The notes under the pieces were generated by a model, which saw only the letters and a program-made list of their open reading frames with translations, was not told where the DNA came from and searched no databases. Positions 26,301 through 35,726 of a stretch of 64,000 nucleotides of DNA are shown here, piece after piece. The position numbers were made by a program, and so were the translations under genes. The number at the start of each line of letters is the position of its first letter. Position 1 is the stretch's first letter. Origin of the DNA: Mikania micrantha (Eukaryota; Streptophyta; Magnoliopsida; Asterales; Asteraceae); contig CM018682.1 in assembly GCA_009363875.1 (NCBI GenBank), forward strand, positions 66,858,031-66,922,030. The letters run 5' to 3'.

Positions 26301-28560
26301 TTTGCTTTTCGATCAAGCTCTTCCAATTTATTTATCCGTTCTCTTTCTGTCTCCTTCAGCTTCTGAAAACACAATCAGTCAAGCAAATCGTTATCGTTAT
26401 AAGGTGCAAATTCAAGTGTAGCTAGAAAAACTTTTATTTACCCTGATTACTTAAACCAATTCATAGTACAAATAGTGCATATCTTGCAAACAAAGAAATA
26501 TAGAATTTGTTTCTAGTGTAAAAATAAATAAAAAAATTTGTTACAATAGTTCATCCTTCTAAAAGATATTTTAATGGTAGTGCATACCCAGGTAGAAAAT
26601 CCTGAGTATGTGGATTACTTGTATACAATTTCCATGAAAGGTTAGCTACGCATAGTTGACACTTGACAACAAGCATACAAAATGTAATATCCAGCCAGTG
26701 CAAATGTTAACCCATGTATATATGCCAAATACTTGACTGTAGGCTTCTCAAAATATATGTGCCCATTGTTTTTGGGAAAACAAAAAAGACGCATACTTGG
26801 ACTTTTGAGGTTGAACTTGGTACTTCCCATTTCTCAAGTTTATGATTTTTTACAAATTTAACACCAAAATTAGTATTGTGATTTCAAGGTTGGAAACTGG
26901 TCCACATCAAAATTTCTCTCTTTTGTAAGTAAATAAAATGGTTTTAAAAAAGCATGAGGTGCTCCAAGGCATGAGGAAAGAGCCTCACGTACGCAAGGCG
27001 TTGCTCTCTGTACAAGAAGACTAAAAGAAAAGGAACAAAATCCCATTTAGCATGCCAACCCAAGTGACTTCCAAATGCAAAAGAATGTGTTTTTGCACAA
27101 CACTCTTGTTCCTTAGTTATACACACTCTATAGTTCAAATGCTAAATCATTTTTGAAAACTTCAATTTTGAAGACCAAATTGTTGCCATGGTCGGAGAAA
27201 TCGCTAATCGCTAGGCGATCGGCAAGGTAGGGACTCAGGATCAATCGAATTGGAATTTTATATGTAATTTTCAAAATTATATACATATATACAACTTTTT
27301 TATATATAATTTTTTAAATACTCACAAATTTTAACCAACCAATTCATGATTTATAGGGTAATAAATACCTACTTCAATTTTCTTCCTTTTAAAAAGCCAA
27401 AAAGAAAAAAAAAGCCCATAAATAATAAAACTTTCAATTTTCTTCCTTCTAAAAACCAAAAAAAAAAAATAAAAAAGCCCATAAATAATAATACCCAATA
27501 TCCTGTGTGCCAGAACCGGATAAAGCCCATAAGCCTTAATTCATTTCCCGTTCTTCATCCCGTTCTCAGCTAGGGCAAACACAGGCAATCGGCACACATC
27601 CATGCGGTTGTCAACATTAATTCTTCTTCTTCTCGCCACACTCCACAGATTCCAACAACCACCACCATCATGTCTCACCAAATTGTAGTCGGAGTTCTGT
27701 CGGAATCTTAGGTGAGTCGTTCTATTTTTGTTCTTGTTGGTTAGATTGAAGGATTTGACTGGAAATTGGCTAGAATCGCCGGAATTTGGCCGATATGTGG
27801 CCGATTAGGAGCGGATAGGTCACCAGAATTGTTAGAATCGCAAGGTGCACCGATTAGTCCGATTATCCCGACTAGAGCCGACTAGATCCGACATTGACCG
27901 ATTTTCACCAGCTACTGATTTTTGGACCGACTAGGTCAAAATTAATCCATAGAGGTCCGACTAGCGATTAATCGGCGATTAATCGCCAATTAATCCCGAT
28001 TTTTACAACCATGGTTGTTGCCAAGTGACCTGGAAGTCACATGCTTGAATCATGGAAACATCACTTTGCAAAAATGTGCCCCTGAATCCCGCACATGTGA
28101 GAGCAAGTTTACCCTTTTATTTATGAAGACCAAGAGAGAAAGTGTAACCTAATTCTTCAAAATAAACATTCAAATATCCAAATGATATCAAATTATCAAC
28201 ACACTGAATTAACACACCTCCTAACTACTCAATTCACCTAAACAAGAACAAAATCTCACCAACAAATCCACAAATTATAAACAAACTGGTACCACGATAT
28301 TGTAACAATTAAATCCATGACATCAATTGAACTTAGCAGTCTACCTCGAACAGCTGCAACGACTCTGAATCTTGTTGCTGTGAAGAAGACGGGGAATTAG
28401 AAGCATCAAAAGCTCTAATTTTGAGTCTATTGTTGCCATGACAAGAGAAACTAGTGTTGTTGAACTGTAATCGGGTGAATTTGGTGAAGAAAACATGGGG
28501 TTGTGAAGATAAGGGGAAGGGTTTAACTAGGGTTTTATTAGATGGGTATAAAGAGACCAT
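11338..28560 (-). CDS. FTSHI4: FtsH-like plastid AAA+ protein FTSHI4, 16 exons, protease-inactive
   Basis: Plastid inner-envelope AAA+ protein; family studies place FtsHi proteins in the Ycf2-FtsHi import-motor complex. Exons (minus strand, 5' to 3'): 28345-28560, 26107-26362, 24616-24964, 24267-24525, 21611-21742, 21066-21140, 20824-20949, 20642-20751, 20142-20220, 19917-20054, 19253-19364, 18981-19144, 18160-18265, 17974-18050, 17271-17414, 11338-11481. All are GT-AG, phases join, 828 aa. It has a Ser/Thr-rich N-terminus (transit peptide), a conserved KLKETERERINKLEELDRK helix, and a membrane span at about 212-235. The AAA+ core has Walker A GPPGTGKT at 329-336, Walker B IIFIDE at 384-389 and the SRH around LDPALLRKGRFD. 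Where active FtsH has HEAGH it reads YREAAVS (559-565), so zinc ligands are lost, as known for FtsHi. The C-terminus ends LIASHFL. Similarity to Arabidopsis At5g64580 (EMB3144) is from memory. No lesion is seen despite large TE-filled introns. Confidence 0.93.
12100..12760 (-). pseudogene. Degraded Copia RNase H / RT C-terminal remnant
   Basis: Reverse-complement translation in broken frames gives EYRALVVATSEIIWVRH, then HEKTKHIEVDCHL and QLADIFIKPLHKQH, in the order expected for the 3' end of a Ty1/copia pol. Stops and shifts are frequent. It belongs to the old Copia element 11961-17211. Confidence 0.75.
12790..13861 (+). mobile_element. Truncated Ty3/gypsy element: integrase C-terminus plus 3' LTR
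   Basis: Broken plus-strand frames encode an integrase end: LEDQLLMCDDMLKLLRANLQ near 12940-13005, KLAPRFFGPCAIKRRVGPVA near 13130-13195, and IHLVFHVSMLKPF at 13228-13264. A chromodomain-like EEATWENYDLL-type tail follows to about 13500. A purine tract, GGGGAGAAAAG, directly precedes a probable LTR, 13508 (TGTTACG) to about 13861 (CCATCA). Everything 5' of the integrase is missing. Confidence 0.7.
14359..14669 (+). repeat. 5' LTR of gag-only Copia-like element
   Basis: Runs from TGTTGAACTAATC to TTAGGACATCA and is followed directly by the initiator-Met tRNA primer site. Confidence 0.93.
15136..16119 (+). CDS. Copia-type Gag (UBN2 family plus CCHC zinc knuckle)
   Basis: Open frame of 327 codons from the ATG at 15136; the frame is also open upstream to 15070. 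The N-terminal half carries UBN2/gag-like features (YTPWAIMVETILKAQGLWDA, LQTLRNELENLKMKDDETID). A basic RGRG-rich stretch precedes one zinc knuckle, CYECGRAGHFAYEC, near the C-terminus. It would form the particle and bind RNA. There is no protease, integrase or RT in the element, and the frame is intact. The start at 15136 follows the GTG/ATG-poor leader and gives the usual MAG... beginning; 15070 would add 22 residues. Confidence 0.88.
   Translation: MAGANQGGGDGVMVPAREQNHVSLQCPRLTTTNYTPWAIMVETILKAQGLWDAIDPVIGATVDARKNYTTKAIIFQSLPEDILLQVARYEFAKDVWEAIRVRFLGADRVQKARLQTLRNELENLKMKDDETIDEFSGKLSGILIKFKNLGSNLEDEVIVRKLLNSVPKKYLQIVAAIEQYSEIDSMPFEEAVGRLKAYEERIKGQDEEEENQGKLLFSSSNNRNSRGKETNGRNKGRGRGENSFKNHGKGADRYEHEDDEGAGPESARDQEKERGYGRGVGRGNYKRNLRCYECGRAGHFAYECPDLKEKEEELGFAKAHEDGPALL
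16156..16466 (+). repeat. 3' LTR of gag-only Copia-like element
   Basis: Matches the 5' LTR over 311 bp, with substitutions such as TTGGACTAATC for TTGAACTAATC. Followed by the TSD GAGGA. Confidence 0.93.
16842..17066 (+). repeat. Short tandem duplications
   Basis: An ~84-bp unit beginning AAACAGGAACAATAATGGGA occurs twice in tandem (from about 16841 and 16925). Its end, with ACAAGATCCAGTTCTTGAAA and GTGGCAGCTAG, is repeated once more. Lies in the leader of the old Copia element. Confidence 0.75.
17570..17900. repeat. Dispersed repeat in FTSHI4 intron 14 (pair of 9340-9640)
   Basis: Shares ordered blocks with RAD51B intron 1: GATAAAAAGGATGATATGTA, GAGAGAGACTTAGCTTC and CACCTTGGCTTTTGGGACC. 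Confidence 0.5.
18341..18870. mobile_element. hAT-like MITE rich in GTTCGTTCG repeats
   Basis: Ends are inverted: AGGGTTGTAAA at 18341 and TTTACAACCCT at 18860-18870. The interior repeats TTCGTGTTCGTTC and GTTCACGAACGCTAA many times in both orientations. It has no ORF and lies in FTSHI4 intron 12. The ends resemble hAT-type MITEs; a clear 8-bp target duplication is not visible. Confidence 0.65.
20968..20982 (+). repeat. Poly-C tract in FTSHI4 intron 6
   Basis: A run of about 15 C, followed by A-rich sequence, upstream of exon 7. Low-complexity intron DNA. Confidence 0.6.
21802..22068 (-). repeat. 3' LTR of gag-only Gypsy-like element
   Basis: 267 bp, preceded (minus strand) by the purine tract and followed by TSD TGATC. 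Confidence 0.9.
22067..23210 (-). pseudogene. Gypsy-type Gag, one in-frame stop
   Basis: Starts at an ATG near 23210 (MVNQNSRLDLHEQQINQLQQ, a short coiled coil) and meets a TAA at 23043-23045. It resumes in the same frame with a retrotransposon Gag domain: LPEFSGFDPQGWIQKATLYF, LLQRFSGMEIQNPYEQL, YFIAGLKTDVKQQVRL. A zinc knuckle, CYKCGQLYGPSHKC, and a C-terminal SDGLEGLHFQ segment follow. The frame runs to the LTR edge. There is no protease or pol. The stop lies between the leading coiled coil and the capsid-like domain, so it could be a mutation, or the main product could begin after it, near the GMGGGPDP segment. Confidence 0.8.
23668..23934 (-). repeat. 5' LTR of gag-only Gypsy-like element
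   Basis: 267 bp. TGATAGGATTTAG on the plus strand marks its downstream edge. Differs from the other LTR at about five positions. Confidence 0.9.
27188..28013. repeat. Longer copy of the ATTAATCGG-rich dispersed repeat (FTSHI4 intron 1)
   Basis: Begins CGGAGAAATCGCTAATCGC and ends GATTTTTACAACCATGG, as does the copy at 1445-1626. The middle (27300-27700) is unrelated A-rich DNA. Confidence 0.5.
28010..28120 (+). repeat. Degenerate Au SINE
   Basis: TTGCCAAGTGACCTGGAAGT, a degraded B-box region, TCATGGAAACATCACTTTGC and a CCCGCACATGTGAGAGCAAG tail match the order of the plant Au SINE, with an internal deletion. Lies in FTSHI4 intron 1. Confidence 0.65.
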
Positions 28561-28740
28561 TTGTAGCCCTGTTTCTTGTATCTTATCCTTGACAGCAATG
28601 AAGTTGAGTTGTGAGTGATACCAGACACCAATTCAATATGTTTTTGACAGTTGAAACTTCGAAGGTTGGCTTTATCAACAAACTGCAATGTTATGTTATA
28701 CCTTCGGACTATCGTATTTAGCAACATATACAAACGTCAA

Positions 28741-28748
28741 TTTATATA
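28741..28748 (-). promoter_or_regulatory. Putative FTSHI4 TATA box
   Basis: The minus strand reads TATATAAA, about 180 bp upstream of the ATG. A perfect-stem hairpin sits immediately upstream. A 5' UTR of roughly 150 nt would result; this is inferred. Confidence 0.45.
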
Positions 28749-28787
28749 CCCTTATTTAGAAGTGTCAGCACATTCTAAATAAGGGTT
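28748..28787. other. Hairpin upstream of FTSHI4 TATA box
   Basis: ACCCTTATTTAGAA and TTCTAAATAAGGGT form a 14-bp perfect stem with a short loop, next to the putative TATA box. Confidence 0.6.
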
Positions 28788-28829
28788 TTACAACTAGGAT
28801 ATATATTTTTGGTGTGATTTTTGATTAGT

Positions 28830-31237
28830 AATTTCCGTTGGTTGGACTGGTAGGAGCCTTTAGATTTAATAGGGAAGTTGCACGCTCGAGTCCTTCTCAA
28901 GACATTTTTTCCCTTTTTATTCATCTCCCCCTGGTTGATTTTAATTTTGCATTCATACATGTTCAGCTCCGTAATCTCACCGCCTTCCCCTTTTGCTTTC
29001 TTCCTTCATGTGGACAGGCACACACTCACAGGTACGCTTTCTCCCTTCAATTTTTTTGATATCCTCTTCTTCGTACTCTAAACCCTAATTACGTAAATTC
29101 ACAAATGACGAGAAGGAAACGTATGGAGCCATAATTCTTCTCCATGACGGCTTATTCCTTTGGGTGCTTTCCGATTTGATATACACGGTTTCCGAGTTAT
29201 TTGATTTGGTTTTGATTTCTTTGTTTTACCAATTGCTTTCATCTGTATCGTTACATCAATAATCACAAGAATGAGGTCACTAATATCAAGAAGATTAGGT
29301 GAATAATCAATACAGGGTTTACGAATTTTAAGAGGATTTGCACTTGATTTGTGAAGAATTGATGAATAAGTAAGTTCTTATAATTCTAATTCGTGAGTAT
29401 TTTTATAGGATTATATAATATAAAGAGCTTCTAACATTCAATGTTTTGTTGAAGATGTTGAAATTTATCCTTAAAAGAGTGGAGAGAAACATGGGTCTTA
29501 AAAATGTTGACAGAATTGGTCCGAAAGTTGTTGATGCAAAACCCTAAGTTCTCAAGAGGTTTCTCATCAGGGTTTAAGGAAGGTAAACCATAACATTCTT
29601 TGATACATGACATGGCTATATATGCCCTTACAGGCATCTGAAATCATCTAATATGTGTTTGAATGAAGTATAAAAATATTATGTTGTACATCTAACCATT
29701 CACAAAACTTCTTCTAATTTCAGCGAAGGAGAGAGTTCAAAAGTTTTTGAATGTTGGAACAATAGGAAACCTATATTTTTTAAAGAGTTAGTCATCTTTT
29801 TAGCCTTAATTTTGTATATATCACAATTAATTGTTATATGAAATTAAGAAAACTTTGCAATTCAATTATATTGCTATTAATTTAATAGTATGGTGGTTGA
29901 TAGCAAGAAGAATCCCTGCTTGCGGTTGCTATTGAAATGTGATTGGTGGCTTTTTTGTTCAATTTTTAGAATATTGCTATCAATTTAACTGTATGGTTTT
30001 AAATTGATCAAATTGGAGCAATAGTTTGGGTTTAAACAAGCAATCAATTACAGTGGTTATCTTTTGATTTTTTTATTCTTGGACGTTCTAATTGCTTTTG
30101 ATTTGTTTACAATCTTAAAATTATGTTTCGATTTGGTTTTGTTCGCGTTATGTTGACACTCGGTTTGAATTATTTTGGTTATTGCTTGAGAATTTTAACA
30201 TGCAACATGTAGAAATTGTTTTTTTTAATTACTTTGATGTCTTTTTTATTTAAAGATTGATTATCAAGATTATATTGTCAAAAATGATCTACATATTGAT
30301 ATTGCTGGTCAATATTGACTCGCATCCATACTCAAGGAAATCAGCAATGAATATATTTGATAGTATGTTGCAATATTCTACTTTTTAATCTGCATTTTAG
30401 GGTGCATATTTTGTCTATGAGCGTCTTTATGCATAGTTACGTATACATGCTTATATCTTATAATCTACAAATAAGCACAAGCCCGCCGTGAAGCGCGGTC
30501 ACGCCATCTCGTTTTAAACAAGCGGAAGCTAAAGTCAGCAAAATATATATTGTCATATGTAAATATAACGTAATTAAAGGTCTTTTAGTTGAGCGAAAAG
30601 ATTTTAGCTTTGAGCCGCAATTTGTTCTCATATGAGCTAAATGTATTTCTGATATAGATTGGTTTTCTCGTGAGGAATAAGAAACTAGGCGTTATAGTGT
30701 TTCTGAAAAGTTGAATACGTTGCCTTAAAAAATGTTAGTGGATAGACGTTGATGCCGTCTTGATTCATAGTTATTCAAAAAAAAATCTGCCTATTATAAT
30801 AAACGAGTATTTTTAGGAGACACATGTTGCGTTCTAGTGCAATCTTATAAAGAAAACCCTTAAACTCTCTATCAACCGTTGATTTATTTTCTTTTATTTT
30901 CATATTTATTTTATTGATAGGGTCATTTGGGTAACATTTTATCTACATATATATTATTCTCTCGCTCTCTCTCTCTACTAACACAACTGCTAGTAATTTC
31001 CTACTTGAAGCTCTCTATCCATCTATCTTTCATCTTAGTGAGCTCTAAACCACCATTAGGGAACTGCAAAGGTGATGGTAACGGTGGGTTTAGGCGACAA
31101 TGGTTGTGATGGGTTCGGATCCACATAGTAATTAGAACATAAGTTCACATAGCATCTAAATCATGTGTACTAAGTTTAAGAGTTTGCATCATGTATATGT
31201 TTTTGACTCTATGAATATGTTTTTGCATAAGGAATAT
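28830..31237. other. Upstream of FTSHI4, no supported gene
   Basis: A/T-rich. A possible tRNA-like block lies at 28837-28890. The palindromic GCCCGCCGTGAAGCGCGGTC at 30480-30500 recalls Helitron-associated sequence. CTCTCTCTCTC occurs near 30960. I see no coherent coding exon. Confidence 0.45.
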
Positions 31238-32449
31238 GTAACATCCCAAAAAGTTACAAAATGTAAAAAGGGAGTAAGAATTAACTCACATTTATGGTTC
31301 TCTAGAAATCTAGTATAATGAAGAAGAATCAAGATCAACAGTTGTATCAAACTAGATGCCCTGAGGTTTGAACATGTGTGGCCAAACAACAGCTCAAAGG
31401 AACAAGTATACGATCCAAATACAAACGTGGTTCAACCTAGTCAAAACAATGCAATGAGGATGGATAAATTTATGCTAGGAATAACTAAATGAACGAACAT
31501 CACAGGTTGGACTTGTTGGGCACAACGAGCCTCTATAAGGATACACCAACTCTAAAGGCGACCTAAACAAGGCGCCCTAAACGAACCTAACGCTCGACAA
31601 CTAAGAACCTAAGCTCAACTACTTAGACTAAGAAAGCAATAAATAAATGAATAACAAAGAGAAGAAAGAAAGAAAGAAAATTACCTCAAAGAATCTTTAC
31701 AGGCGAGACGATCTCTAAGGGCAGCACATCCTCGTCAAGAGCATAAAATAAAACTACTACGTTCAACATACCAAGGGGTGTAGCACTTGTAAAACCACCA
31801 AAATTTGGTTATTCCACTTGTTTATACTCAACTAGGAGTTGAAACCTATAGAAGACCAAACAAGGATAATTATAGATGTTTAAAGGGGAAAAATATTGGT
31901 TTCTTGGGCGATGTGTGATGGTTTTTTGGTTTTTTGAATAGAATTCCCGTCTTGCAATCGTCAACAAACCTCAAACTTGTTTTCGCGATTCCCGCTTCGT
32001 TATAACTCCGTTTCACGTGCGGTTTTCGACCACGTTCATCATTTTCAGAGTACTATCATATGGAAGAGAGTAATCCAACATTAATGGTGTTGAGAATTGG
32101 GTTTAAACTTTGGATCATGACATGAGTCAAGGGTTACATTCTCAAACTTTTTTTTTGCGATTCTTGCTTCGTTTGGGCTCGCTTTTATGCACCATTTGAA
32201 CGTAGTTTCTCATTAGTATATTAGTATATCTAGAAGATTTGAGTGGTTCAAAATGTTAGTTTTATGGTAGGGAAATGTTGGCAAGATAGTCACCCGAAAG
32301 TTATCTTATGCTAACACTAAGAATTTAATATGTAAAGCTTCTTATTAGCTAGTCTTTACACATAAGCCTTCCAAAAAAATTCCTATCTTATAATATGTAT
32401 ATAATATAGTTTGGATGATAAGAAGGCCAGGATATGAGTTTTAGGTGTG
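31238..32449 (-). repeat. Probable decayed LTR-type fragment
   Basis: Starts TGTAACATCCCAAAAAGTTA, the edge style of the other minus-oriented LTRs here (TGTCACACCCC, TGTAACACCTC). It has no ORF or recognisable second end, so the class is tentative. Confidence 0.3.
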
Positions 32450-34572
32450 TTCATGAAGTCTCCAACGTTTTTGATCAACCTAAGTCTTAATCCTTTAGAG
32501 ATAGATAGTTGGTTCAACATAGATGAACTATAGATCGAATGAGAAGGAGAAATGAAAATGAAATTTGGTAGGATTAGTACTTATGGTTATGGCTTTCTCT
32601 CATTTCTAATCCAAAGATTCTTAGCTTATGTTTATGTTTAGGTCTCTAAAATTGTAAGATTGGCCCGTTAGATTTTGTAGTTTAACATTTTAAGCTAAAA
32701 CTATTTATAAAAACTTATTCATTTTTTTAACATTTATAACCTTACATTTTATAAAACTTAATTATTTTCAATTAATTAAATCTTCTATTCATTTTTTAAT
32801 AAAATGTACATATAAATATATTTATGAGTTGTAACATAGTTAGATTGAGAAAAAATTCACGTAATTATTCTGATTTTGAGATGTGTCAAAATTGCGTGTC
32901 TAAATCCGTCATCGGAATTTCTCGAATGTTACAATGGTGATGGCGACATCCAAGAATGGTTCGAAGGTGGTGGTGGCGGTGACTAGCTTCAACAACATTA
33001 GTGGTGGTGGTGGTGGTGCGTCCAAGAGGTGGTGGTGGCGGTGATCCAGGCAGCGTCGGTGGTGGTGGCGGTTTCAAGAGGTGGTGGTCATGGTGGTGGT
33101 TCAAACACATGCTTGACCAGGTGTACTTTGTGTTGAAAAACTTGTACATTTTTATTTTTACACATGTGTAGTTTCAGATCTTATAGGTATTGCTTGACCA
33201 GGTGTACTTTATGAAGTAAAACTTGTACATTTTTATTACTACACATGTGTATTTTTTCGGATTTTATAGGTGTTGCTTTACCAGGTTTCCTTTATGCAGT
33301 AAAATTTGTACATTTTTATTACTACACATGTGTGGTTTTTCGGATCTTATAAGTGTTACTTGACCAGGTGTACTTTATGCAATAAAACTTGTACATTTTT
33401 ATTACTACACATGTGTTGTTTTTTAGATCTTGTAGTTGTTGCTTAACCAGGTGTGCTTCGTATAGTAAAACTTGCACATTTTTTATTTCTACACATATGT
33501 AGTTTTTGTTGTTTTGGTTAATTTTATGTTCTTGTATAAAATTACACACGTGTAATGTTTGTTTCATATGTAAAAATACACACATGTAATGTTTATTATG
33601 GTTGAGAATATGTGATATTGTGTTTGTGTAGTGAAAATTGTATTCGATACACATTGTGTAGTTTTTATGATACACATGTGCATATTTTTTTTTCTTGAAA
33701 AAATATGCCTTTTTTATTTTTAATTATGAAAATTATATATTTTTGTTGTTTTAATATTCTAAAAAATATTTTTTAACTTAAAAAAACAATACACATGTGT
33801 AGTATATGGTTAATTTCAAATATATAGAGAAGAGATGGAGAGAGGCAGGCGAAGAGAGAGAGGAGAGAGAGAAATAAGTCTCTCTTATCTCTTATAAAGG
33901 TAAAGAGGTATTTTCTTTTTAAAAACTCAATAAAATATTCAACTTTAATTGTGGACCACAAGTTTTTTTTATGTTTAATTAATTAAAATATAAAATAAGT
34001 TTGATATAACGGTGTATGTAGGGTTTAAAATGTAATCACTATGGTTTTCAATTTTCTATTTAAATTATAATTATACTCGTACATAATAAAACAAAGTTTA
34101 TAACATGCTTTGGATAGTTGTATTCGTAAATCCAAACACATATGCACGAAAATATATATATATATATATTTAAATGAAATACAACTCATAAATATATTTA
34201 TATGTAAATTTTATTAACAAAAAAAATGAATAAAAGATTTAATTAATTGAAATTAGTTATGTTTTATAATATGTAAGGTTATAAATGTTAAAAATAAAGC
34301 GTATAAGTTTTTATAAATGTTTTTAACTTAAAAGGTTAAACTACAAAATTTAACGGGCTAATCTTACAATTTTTGAGACCTAAACGTAAACATAACCTAA
34401 GAATCTTTGGATTAGAAATGAGATAAAGCCATAACTATAGAGATTAATCCTACCAAATTCCATCTTCCTTTCTCCTTCTCATTCGTTCTCTGGTTCATCT
34501 ATCTTATACCAACTATCCATCTCTCAAGGACTAAGACTTAGGTTGATAAAAACGTTGGAGACTTCGTGGACT
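32448..34572. mobile_element. ~2.1-kb element with ~390-bp terminal inverted repeats
   Basis: The left arm (about 32448-32836) is matched in inverse by the right arm (about 34181-34572). TGAAGTCTCCAACGTTTTT on the left matches AAAAACGTTGGAGACTTCG on the right, continuing through CTAATCCAAAGATTCTTAG and ATAAATATATTTATGAGTTG. The interior holds a GGTGGT-rich block (32930-33110), an 83-bp tandem array and A/T-rich DNA, but no transposase. Long inverted ends suggest a Mutator-like or foldback non-autonomous transposon. The target duplication is not resolved. Confidence 0.7.
33105..33500. repeat. ~83-bp tandem repeat, about 4.6 copies
   Basis: Units start at about 33121, 33202, 33285, 33368 and 33451. 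Each has CTTGTACATTTTTATT, ACACATGTGT and a GCTTGACCAGGTGTACTT-like end. Divergence between units is modest. Lies inside the inverted-repeat element. Confidence 0.8.
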
Positions 34573-35726
34573 GTAACACTCGTCAAATTTTCGTAAACAA
34601 ATCGTTTTTAATCGAACCAAATGGGCTAGGCCCAGTAAAGCCCAACAAGGCCCAATAACCTCACCCATAAAGATAAGCTCGTTTAAACTTACAGACTGTT
34701 CTTAAAGAAATGTTATGTAATTATTGGGACTTGCGAAAGGAAACTAATGATTTAGTTATTAATGTTCAATGCTCGGCTGTTATCGAAAACTTGGTCATTG
34801 AGTTCTCAACGTTATATAATGTTAATAATAATAACATAATAATAATAATTATTATTTTTATTGTTATTGTTATTGTTACTTTTACTGTTATTATTATCAT
34901 TATCATTATTATAATTAAAACCCAAATAAGGAGGCAACTTAAATGGTTAAATAGTTAACCAGACAAACATGGGTTTAAACTCGTTATTCGTCATATTAAT
35001 TCCTATTAGACGAAATAATATTATGAGATTGTTCGTGTTATTTTTAACGTGTTTCGGTCTCGAAATAATAATCAGAGCCTAGCAGAGCCTAGCAACTCTC
35101 AGCGCTTGTGGTTTTGATGGTCAACACATATCCGTGAGTGGTGGTGGTCTGGTGGATTCCGGCTTGTTAGTGGTGGTCATGGTAGTCGTTTTGCAACTTC
35201 ATGTTAGCCAAGATAGCAACAACAACTGTTCATGTAACACCTCGACCGATGGCGGAAACGTCGGGATGCCACGAGGGATGTGTAGATTGTTCATAAGCTC
35301 GTGGGCATCTAATTTAAATCATCACATATCAATTAATCAACCAAATTAATTACACAAAAATCATGTTATTTAGCTAAACTAACTAAACTCTATTCGCCAG
35401 AAATTCAGTTATTTTAGCTAAGTCCAAGAATCCTATGTGATGATGTCCAAAATATGAGAGATCATCCTCCTCAACCTACTTGTCTTCATTCCCTGAAACA
35501 TGTAGAAAATCAAGTGTCAACTACGAAGTAGTTGGTGAGTAATCATAAGTTTTTATATTTAAAACGGTTTAACAAAATGATTATAAAAGTTTAGAGTTTC
35601 TTGAGAAAATCCACATGAGTACCTGCGAGATAGTCCATCACATAACCCAAACACACAGAACACAAACACATTATCACATATCTCATATAATCATAGATAA
35701 TCAACCACATAATCATTCAACCAATC
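34573..35726. other. Decayed LTR-type DNA with ATT microsatellite
   Basis: TGTAACACTCGTC at 34572 and TGTAACACCTCGACC at 35234 look like edges of minus-oriented LTRs. An ATT/AAT microsatellite spans 34826-34920. The LTR 3'-end module occurs in inverse at 35489-35541. No coding sequence is supported. Confidence 0.35.

Noticed and set aside
32886..33149. Pro/His-rich minus-strand ORF
   Set aside because: Product of the GGTGGT low-complexity block read in inverse; no conserved domain.
34826..34920. ATT/AAT-rich stretch considered as a scaffold attachment or origin signal
   Set aside because: Ordinary microsatellite composition; nothing further supports a function.
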